From Paraprevotella sp. (GTDB taxonomy: Bacteria; Bacteroidota; Bacteroidia; Bacteroidales; Bacteroidaceae), in NCBI GenBank assembly GCA_017630975.1, contig JAGBUF010000236.1, positions 1-7,450 on the forward strand: 7,450 bases of DNA, written 5' to 3'. Under the pieces are notes generated by a model. It did no database searches, was not told the origin of the DNA, and saw only the letters and a program-made list of their open reading frames with translations. Positions 1-5,845 of this stretch are shown in pieces. A program made the translations under genes and the position numbers. Position 1 is the stretch's first letter. Each line of letters starts with the position of its first letter.

Positions 1-3000
1 ATGGTCTGTACCAACGACTGTCATTTTGTTGAAGAAGAAGATGCTGAGGCTCATGATCGTTTGATTTGTTTGAGTACCAATAGGGATGTTGACGATCCTA
101 AACGTATGTTGTACTCAAAACAGGAATGGTTCAAAACGCGTGCCGAGATGAATGAAGTGTTTGCGGATGTACCGGAAGCACTGTCCAATACTTGTGATAT
201 ATGTGATCAAGTGGAGTTCTATAGCATTGATCATGGTCCAATCATGCCTAATTTTGATATTCCGGAAGAGTTCGGTACTGAAGAAACATATCATGAGAGA
301 TTTTCAGAACAGGATTTGTTTGATGAATTTACACGAGATGAGAACGGCAATGTTGTGCTCAGTGAAGAAGATGCAGAAGAAAAGGTAAGCAATTTGGGCG
401 GTATCGAAAAACTTTATCGTCTGAAACTGGAAGCGGATTACTTGGGACATCTGGCATATATCGGTGCCAAAAAACTATATGGTGACCCTTTACCGGAACA
501 TGTGCGTGAACGCATCAATTTCGAATTGCATATCATGAAAACAATGGGTTTCCCTGGATATTTCTTGATTGTGCAGGATTATATCAATGCGGCTCGTCAT
601 GAATTGCATGTGTCTGTAGGACCGGGACGTGGATCGGCAGCCGGTTCGGCAGTTGCTTATTGTTTAGGAATTACTAAGATAGATCCAATCGAATATGATC
701 TGCTGTTTGAACGTTTCTTGAATCCGGACCGTATCCCTCTGCCGGATATTGATGTGGATTTTGATGATGACGGTCGTGGAAAAGTATTAAGTTGGGTTAC
801 TCAGAAGTATGGGGCAGAAAAGGTGGCGCATATTATTACATATGGTACGATGGCGACAAAATTGGCTATCAAGGATGTCGCACGTGTACAAAAGTTACCA
901 TTAGATACCTCCAACAAACTTTGCAAACTGATTCCAGACAAGTTGCCGGACGATGAAAACGGCAAATCACGCAAGATGAATATCCCCAATGCAATAGCAT
1001 GTATTCCTGAATTACAGCAAGCTGAGGCCTCAACAGATCCGCTGTTACGTGATACAATTCGTTATGCCAAAATGTTGGAGGGAAATGTCCGTAATACCGG
1101 TGTACATGCATGCGGCGTTATTATTTGTCGTGATGATGTTTCTGACTGGGTACCTATCAGTACCGCTGAAGATAAAGAAACGGGAGAAAAACTTAGGTGT
1201 ACCCAATACGAAGGCTCTGTGATTGAGGATACCGGTTTGATTAAGATGGACTTCCTTGGATTGAAAACACTTTCTATTATCAAGGAATGTCAAGTCAATA
1301 TCAAGGATAGCCTGGGACTGGATATAGATGTTGATGCACTTGATATCAAAGATCCAGCCACCTATAAATTATATTGTGACGGAAGGACTATCGGAACATT
1401 CCAGTTTGAGTCGGCAGGTATGCAGAAATACCTACGTGAATTGCAACCTTCTACTTTTGAAGATTTGATTGCAATGAATGCCTTATATCGTCCGGGCCCG
1501 ATGGATTATATCCCGGATTTTATTGACAGAAAGCAAGGACGGAAACCTGTAGAGTATGATATTCCGTGTATGGAAAAGTACTTGAAGGATACCTATGGTA
1601 TTACGGTGTATCAGGAGCAGGTGATGTTGTTGTCCAGACAATTGGCAGACTTTACGCGTGGTGAGAGTGATACCTTGCGTAAGGCGATGGGAAAGAAATT
1701 GATAGACAAATTGAATCACATGTATCCCAAATTTGTGGCAGGAGGAAAGAAAAACGGGCATGATCCGAAGGTCTTGGAGAAAATTTGGGCAGATTGGAAA
1801 AAGTTTGCATCTTATGCTTTTAATAAGAGTCATGCGACTTGTTATTCATGGGTGGCTTATCAAACGGCTTATTTGAAGGCAAATTTCCCGGCACAATATA
1901 TGGCAGCTGTGATGAGTCGAAGTTTGGCGAATATTACCGATATTACCAAATTGATGAGCGAGTGTAAGGAACTTGGCATCAGTACATTGGGACCGGATGT
2001 GAATGCCAGTCGACATAAGTTCAGTGTTGATTCAGAAGGAAATATCCGTTTTGGTTTAGGAGCAGTGAAAGGCTTAGGTGATTCTGCAGTTGAAGCAATT
2101 GTTAAGGAACGTGAGTTGCATGGTCCATACAAGAATGTCTTTGATTTTGTACAAAGGGTGTCCTTGTCTGCAGTGAAACGGAATAATATTGAAAGTCTTG
2201 TTCTTTCGGGTGCTTTTGACTGTTTTGGAATCAATCGTGAACAATATTTCGCAGCCAATGCAAAAGGCGATGCTTTTGTCGATTTGTTGGTGCGCTATGG
2301 TGCCCGTTATCAAACGGATAAGGATTCTGCTGAAAACTCCTTATTTGGAGATATGGAAATGATTGAGATTGCCACACCGGAGATTCCGCAGGCAGAGCCA
2401 TGGAGCTCTATGGAGCGCTTAGGAAAGGAGCGTGAGTTGGTGGGTATATATCTTTCTGCACATCCTTTGGATGATTATTCGGTCATCCTGCAAGATGTAT
2501 GCAATACTCGAATGGTAGATTTGAGAAATGCAGAGACATTGGGAAATGGTGAACTTTCTTTCGGAGGAATGGTGACAGCAGTACGAAGAGGTGTCGGGAA
2601 AATGGGAAAACCCTATGGGTTTGTTACCATAGAGGACTATAGTGGTGCTTATGAAATGGCATTTTTCGGACAGGATTGGGCTACTTGGGGTTCATATATG
2701 GATGAGGGTAATACCCTTTATATAACAGCCAAATGCCAACCTCATCGATGGCGCCCGGATGAGAAGGAGATAAAGATAGGGAAAATAGAGTTCCTGGCCG
2801 ATGTTCATGAATCTTTGATGGAAAGCATTACTGTTTCTATCAATCTCTCTTCTTTGAATGATGATCTTGTGTTGTCATTGGTCAATATAATAAAAGAAAA
2901 TCCGGGAAATGTCGATCTGTATATTCAGATAGTGGATTCTTTAGGACAAATGAATTTGGATTTTCTATCCAAGTCGTTCAAGGTGGCTGTTAAAAAGGAT

Positions 3001-3051
3001 TTAATTTCCTATATTCAATCTAAACAAGGTTTGTCGTATAAAATTAATTAG
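1..3051 (+). CDS. dnaE: DNA polymerase III alpha subunit, C-terminal 1016 residues (5' end cut by window edge)
   Basis: This is the catalytic subunit of the replicative DNA polymerase, a C-family polymerase. The frame is open from base 1. The first residues match the part of E. coli DnaE that follows the PHP domain (TND, then DDPKR and FADVPEAL), so the ATG at base 1 is an internal Met and roughly 200 N-terminal residues are missing. In window numbering, GPGRGS is at 207-212 and PDIDVDF at 248-254. D251 and D253 correspond to E. coli D401 and D403, and D417 in MDFLG to D555, which completes the catalytic triad. A helix-hairpin-helix region lies near 685-706, a likely clamp-binding LF motif at 778-782, and an OB-fold at about 853-935. 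The gene ends with TAG. No terminator is visible between it and the thioredoxin gene, so some read-through is likely. Identity is certain; only the 5' end is unseen. Confidence 0.97.
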   Translation: MVCTNDCHFVEEEDAEAHDRLICLSTNRDVDDPKRMLYSKQEWFKTRAEMNEVFADVPEALSNTCDICDQVEFYSIDHGPIMPNFDIPEEFGTEETYHERFSEQDLFDEFTRDENGNVVLSEEDAEEKVSNLGGIEKLYRLKLEADYLGHLAYIGAKKLYGDPLPEHVRERINFELHIMKTMGFPGYFLIVQDYINAARHELHVSVGPGRGSAAGSAVAYCLGITKIDPIEYDLLFERFLNPDRIPLPDIDVDFDDDGRGKVLSWVTQKYGAEKVAHIITYGTMATKLAIKDVARVQKLPLDTSNKLCKLIPDKLPDDENGKSRKMNIPNAIACIPELQQAEASTDPLLRDTIRYAKMLEGNVRNTGVHACGVIICRDDVSDWVPISTAEDKETGEKLRCTQYEGSVIEDTGLIKMDFLGLKTLSIIKECQVNIKDSLGLDIDVDALDIKDPATYKLYCDGRTIGTFQFESAGMQKYLRELQPSTFEDLIAMNALYRPGPMDYIPDFIDRKQGRKPVEYDIPCMEKYLKDTYGITVYQEQVMLLSRQLADFTRGESDTLRKAMGKKLIDKLNHMYPKFVAGGKKNGHDPKVLEKIWADWKKFASYAFNKSHATCYSWVAYQTAYLKANFPAQYMAAVMSRSLANITDITKLMSECKELGISTLGPDVNASRHKFSVDSEGNIRFGLGAVKGLGDSAVEAIVKERELHGPYKNVFDFVQRVSLSAVKRNNIESLVLSGAFDCFGINREQYFAANAKGDAFVDLLVRYGARYQTDKDSAENSLFGDMEMIEIATPEIPQAEPWSSMERLGKERELVGIYLSAHPLDDYSVILQDVCNTRMVDLRNAETLGNGELSFGGMVTAVRRGVGKMGKPYGFVTIEDYSGAYEMAFFGQDWATWGSYMDEGNTLYITAKCQPHRWRPDEKEIKIGKIEFLADVHESLMESITVSINLSSLNDDLVLSLVNIIKENPGNVDLYIQIVDSLGQMNLDFLSKSFKVAVKKDLISYIQSKQGLSYKIN

Positions 3052-3059
3052 TATATTTG
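3030..3059 (+). promoter_or_regulatory. Bacteroidetes-type promoter for the thioredoxin gene
   Basis: TTTG at 3030-3033 and TATATTTG at 3052-3059 match the Bacteroides -33 (TTTG) and -7 (TAnnTTTG) elements. The gap is 18 bases, close to the 19-21 usually quoted. The -33 box lies inside the last codons of dnaE and the -7 box starts right after its stop codon. Transcription would begin near 3066, giving a leader of about 27 bases before the ATG at 3093. That leader is A-rich and has no Shine-Dalgarno sequence, as is normal in this phylum. An 8-base palindrome, AATTAATT (3042-3049), lies between the boxes, but this may be chance in AT-rich DNA. Confidence 0.7.
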
Positions 3060-3092
3060 TCACACATAACAAACATTTAAAATCATAAGAAT

Positions 3093-3407
3093 ATGGCATT
3101 AGCAATTACAGAATCAAATTTTGAGGAACTTTTGGCTTCAGGCAAGCCTATGGTGGTAGACTTTTGGGCAACTTGGTGTGGCCCTTGCAAAAAAATCGGT
3201 CCGGATATTGAGGCTTTGGCAGAGGAATATGCAGACCAAGCAATCATCGGTAAATGTGATGTAGAGGACAATGATGGTTTGGCTATGCGTTTTGGTGTTC
3301 GTAACGTTCCTACTGTTATCTTTATCAAGAATGGTGAGGTGGTAGACAAACAAGTCGGTGCAGCTCCTAAGAGTACTTTTGAGGATAAATTGAAAGCAAT
3401 CCTTTAA
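3093..3407 (+). CDS. trxA: Thioredoxin
   Basis: This is a 104-residue cytoplasmic thioredoxin, which reduces disulfides in client proteins and is recharged by thioredoxin reductase. The active site WCGPC spans residues 28-32 (C29 and C32) within FWATWCGPCKK. The buried Asp of the family is D23, and the cis-proline is P73 in NVPT. Length and layout match stand-alone thioredoxins of about 105 residues. There is no signal peptide or membrane segment. An additional cysteine, C55, sits where many thioredoxins have other residues; its role is unknown. The start is fixed by the ATG directly behind the promoter leader. The next gene begins 10 bases after the TAA stop, so the two are probably co-transcribed. 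The family call is near certain; the trxA symbol is less so, because Bacteroidetes usually carry several thioredoxins. Confidence 0.95.
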   Translation: MALAITESNFEELLASGKPMVVDFWATWCGPCKKIGPDIEALAEEYADQAIIGKCDVEDNDGLAMRFGVRNVPTVIFIKNGEVVDKQVGAAPKSTFEDKLKAIL

Positions 3408-3417
3408 AATAAATAAT

Positions 3418-3756
3418 ATGAGTTTGGATAGTTTGGAGCAGGAACTCTTGCAGGATGCAGAGGATGATGCTCGCACCGTTGAATTCATCAAGAATTATTT
3501 GCCAATCGAGGTAAAAGATAAGTTTACCGATGAGGATTTATATTACATCCTTGATGTTATCGTTGAATATTATACCACCAGTGGTGTGCTGGATGCAACA
3601 CCCGACAATGATGGTTACATTGAAATCGATCAGGATAAGATAGTTGACTATATTGTGGCGCAGGCCAAGAAAGATAAAATGGGTGACTTCTTACCGGAGG
3701 ATGTGATGTGGGTGGTACAAGGTGAACTTGAATATGGTGAATCATTAGAAGAATAA
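3418..3756 (+). CDS. Small acidic protein of unknown function, co-transcribed with thioredoxin
   Basis: I do not recognise a named family for this 112-residue protein. It is strongly acidic: by hand count about 31 Asp/Glu against about 8 Lys/Arg. It has no cysteine, no signal peptide and no membrane segment, so it is probably soluble and cytoplasmic. The sequence looks mostly helical, with an N-terminal helix rich in Leu and Glu, then an aromatic stretch near residues 36-52 (DEDLYYILDVIVEYY). An acidic turn, DNDGYIEID, follows at about 63-71 and could suggest metal binding, but I see no complete EF-hand. The start ATG lies 10 bases after the thioredoxin stop, in a different frame, with A/T-rich DNA in front. 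The gene ends just before a strong terminator. That the ORF is real is well supported by spacing, terminator position and codon pattern; its function is open. Confidence 0.85.
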   Translation: MSLDSLEQELLQDAEDDARTVEFIKNYLPIEVKDKFTDEDLYYILDVIVEYYTTSGVLDATPDNDGYIEIDQDKIVDYIVAQAKKDKMGDFLPEDVMWVVQGELEYGESLEE

Positions 3757-3774
3757 ACTCATCATGAAGATAAG

Positions 3775-3813
3775 AAAGAGACTGTGGTATGTCATTTGCC
3801 ACAGTCTCTTTTT
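3775..3813 (+). terminator. Rho-independent terminator, probably bidirectional
   Basis: A 13-base perfect inverted repeat, AAAGAGACTGTGG (3775-3787) and CCACAGTCTCTTT (3799-3811), encloses an 11-base loop that could close by one or two further pairs. On the + strand a T-tract (3809-3813, then CT) follows at once, giving a classical terminator 18 bases after the stop of the acidic-protein gene. On the - strand the stem runs into CTCTTTCTTATC, a T-rich though less perfect tail, about 48 bases after the tsaE stop. Its place between convergent genes fits a shared terminator. Confidence 0.9.
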
Positions 3814-3858
3814 CTATTGGTAATTTGTCTTTTTATAAGTATTGAATGTTGGTCTGCT

Positions 3859-4269
3859 TTAGAAGATTATGGACCTGGTACCATCCTCGTTTTCTTTGAT
3901 GGTAACTTTAATAGTATTTTCCGGAAGTAACTCTTCTACGAGTTCCGGCCATTCAATGAAACAAAGTGCTCCGCTATAAAAATAATCTTCATATCCCATG
4001 TCGTATACTTCCTCTAACTTTTTGATACGGTAGAAATCGAAATGGTATATGAGTTCACCGGTGTCTGAGCGATACTCATTGACAATGGCGAAAGTGGGAG
4101 AGTTGATAACATCTTCTACACCCAGACACTCGCATATCGCTTTGGTGAAAGTGGTCTTGCCTGCTCCCATACTGCCATAAAAGGCAAATACGGTATTATC
4201 ATTCATTTCTGAAATAAAAGCTTTGGCTGCTTCATGTATCTCTGCTAAGGAGTTGATTCTGATTTCCAT
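3859..4269 (-). CDS. tsaE: tRNA N6-threonylcarbamoyladenosine (t6A) biosynthesis ATPase TsaE
   Basis: TsaE (YjeE family) is the small ATPase that works with TsaB, TsaC and TsaD to place t6A at position 37 of tRNAs reading ANN codons. The 136-residue protein has a Walker A motif GSMGAGKT at residues 32-39, with K38 and T39 to bind nucleotide. NSPTF at 56-60 is the switch-like motif of the family. HFDFYR at 76-81 (D78, Y80, R81) and FIEWPE at 104-109 (E106, W107) are further family signatures. Length is typical. The start is the ATG only three bases beyond the porX-like stop, in the same frame, with no Shine-Dalgarno sequence. Expression probably depends on the upstream operon and translational coupling. 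No partner tsa genes are in the window, which is usual because they are often scattered. Confidence 0.95.
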   Translation of the reverse strand: MEIRINSLAEIHEAAKAFISEMNDNTVFAFYGSMGAGKTTFTKAICECLGVEDVINSPTFAIVNEYRSDTGELIYHFDFYRIKKLEEVYDMGYEDYFYSGALCFIEWPELVEELLPENTIKVTIKENEDGTRSIIF

Positions 4270-4272
4270 ATT

Positions 4273-5826
4273 TTAATTCTTTTTTTTGCTTTGTAATGTA
4301 ATAAGAGGTATGAGCATCTCCTCCATTGATATACCTCCATGCTGGAAGGTGTTTCTATAATAAGAAACGTAGTAATTGTAGTTGTTGGGGTATGCGAAGA
4401 AGTTATCTCCGGAGGCAAAAATATATGCAGTACTTATATTGGGAGATGGGAGTTGTCCCTTTTTGGGATCTTTGATTTCAAATACCTCTTTGGGGTTGTA
4501 ATTCAGGTTTTTGCCTAATTTATATCGTAAATTGGTATTTGTGTTCTTGTCCCCGACAACTTTTAAGGGGTTCTTGACCCGTATGCTGCCATGGTCGGTA
4601 GTGACAATAATTCTGTAATTTGATGTTGCAAGAGCCTTAAACAAATCCTTTACGGCAGAGTGGCGGAACCAACTTTGGGTAATGCTACGGTATGCAGCCT
4701 CACTTGATGCCAACTCTCTGACCATTTTGGATTCTGTACGAGCATGGGAAAGCATGTCAATAAAGTTGAGGACCACCACATTCAAATCGTACTTTTCCAA
4801 TTGGTTGAATTGATGAATGAATTTCTCTACGCTTGTTGATTCATTGATTTTGTGATAACTGAACGTATTCTTGCGTCGATATCGTTCCAACTGAGTCTGT
4901 ATCAACGGGGCTTCATTCAGATTCTTGCCTTCCTCTTCGTCTTCGTCTACCCATAAATTAGGAAACATTTCTGCTATCTTGTTGGGCATAAGTCCGGAGA
5001 AAATGGCATTTCTTGCGTATTGTGTGGCTGTTGGGAGGATACTGCAATAGATGTCTTCTTCAATCGTGAAAGCATCAGCCAGTTCTCGCTCTAACATGCG
5101 CCACTGGTCGTATCTGAAGTTGTCCAATACAATCAGAAACACTTTTTCTCCTTTGTCAAGTAAAGGAAATATTTTCTTTTTGAAGATATCCGGACTCATG
5201 ACAGGGCGGTTTTCAGGACGATTTATCCAATCTTCATAATGTCTGCTCACAAATTTAGAGAACGATTGGTTTGCTTCAGCCTTCTGCATGCTTAACATCT
5301 CGTCCATACTGCTGTCCGTCTCCGATAGCTCCAATTCCCAATATACAAGACGTTTATAGACTTCTTTCCAATCCTCAAAAGTCAATGAGTCGCTGATTTG
5401 CATACCAATCTTCCCGAAATTCTGCTGGTATGCGTTCTGTGCCACTTCAGCAACAATTTCTTTTTTATGTATGTTCTTTTTCAGTGTCAATAGGATTTGT
5501 GTGGGATTGACCGGTTTGATGAGGTAGTCTGCAATCTTCGAACCGATGGCTTGGTCCATGATATTCTCCTCTTCGCTTTTTGTAACCATTACAATGGCAG
5601 TGGTGGGACTGATCTCTTTGATGCGCGACAATGTTTCCAAACCGCTGATACCCGGCATGTTTTCGTCCAAAAGAATTAAGTCGTAAGTGGTGGATGCACA
5701 TTTTTCAATGGCGTCATAACCGTTGGTTACTGTTTCCACGACATAGCCCTTCTTTTCAAGAAAAATGATGTGTGCTTTCAGTAATTCGATTTCATCGTCC
5801 ACCCAAAGTAGTAATCCGTTGCTCAT
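4273..5826 (-). CDS. porX: PorX-like response regulator with C-terminal PglZ (alkaline phosphatase superfamily) domain
   Basis: The 517-residue protein joins two modules. Residues 1-120 are a CheY-like receiver with acidic pair D10/D11, phosphoacceptor D54 in LLDENMPG, T82 and K104-P105. After a helical linker (about 120-220), a PglZ domain fills the rest. Its putative active-site residues are D235 (LIVLDNFR), T268 or T266 as nucleophile (LPTATQYAR), D357 and H361 (FIDMLSHAR), D411 and H412 (TTDHGS) and H496 (FQHGG), the pattern of two-metal phosphatases. This layout is that of PorX, which in Porphyromonas gingivalis acts with histidine kinase PorY to control T9SS genes and was reported to cleave small oligonucleotides. 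There is no DNA-binding output domain. No kinase gene is in the window. Only 19 bases separate it from the PorW/SprE-like gene upstream. The family call is strong; its role in this organism is inferred. Confidence 0.92.
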   Translation of the reverse strand: MSNGLLLWVDDEIELLKAHIIFLEKKGYVVETVTNGYDAIEKCASTTYDLILLDENMPGISGLETLSRIKEISPTTAIVMVTKSEEENIMDQAIGSKIADYLIKPVNPTQILLTLKKNIHKKEIVAEVAQNAYQQNFGKIGMQISDSLTFEDWKEVYKRLVYWELELSETDSSMDEMLSMQKAEANQSFSKFVSRHYEDWINRPENRPVMSPDIFKKKIFPLLDKGEKVFLIVLDNFRYDQWRMLERELADAFTIEEDIYCSILPTATQYARNAIFSGLMPNKIAEMFPNLWVDEDEEEGKNLNEAPLIQTQLERYRRKNTFSYHKINESTSVEKFIHQFNQLEKYDLNVVVLNFIDMLSHARTESKMVRELASSEAAYRSITQSWFRHSAVKDLFKALATSNYRIIVTTDHGSIRVKNPLKVVGDKNTNTNLRYKLGKNLNYNPKEVFEIKDPKKGQLPSPNISTAYIFASGDNFFAYPNNYNYYVSYYRNTFQHGGISMEEMLIPLITLQSKKKN

Positions 5827-5845
5827 ATATTATCGGTTATTCTGA

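Noticed and set aside
1..3. ATG at the first base as the true start of dnaE
   Set aside because: The following residues match the interior of DnaE just after the PHP domain, and about 200 N-terminal residues are absent; the gene is cut by the window edge.
1483..2258. Antisense open frames of 116 and 129 codons opposite dnaE
   Set aside because: They lie fully inside a certain gene, show no recognisable domain, and look like by-products of dnaE codon use.
3757..3858. A small gene or small RNA in the convergent gap
   Set aside because: Apart from the terminator hairpin I see no promoter, start codon with support, or other structure.
4416..4423. TATTTTTG on the - strand as an internal promoter for tsaE
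   Set aside because: It fits TAnnTTTG, but no TTTG box is found at the right distance upstream and it lies inside the porX-like gene about 150 bases from tsaE.
4273..5826. PglZ domain as a sign of a BREX phage-defence system
   Set aside because: The domain is fused to a receiver as in PorX, and no brxA, brxB, brxC, pglX or brxL gene is nearby; the setting is a PorX locus.
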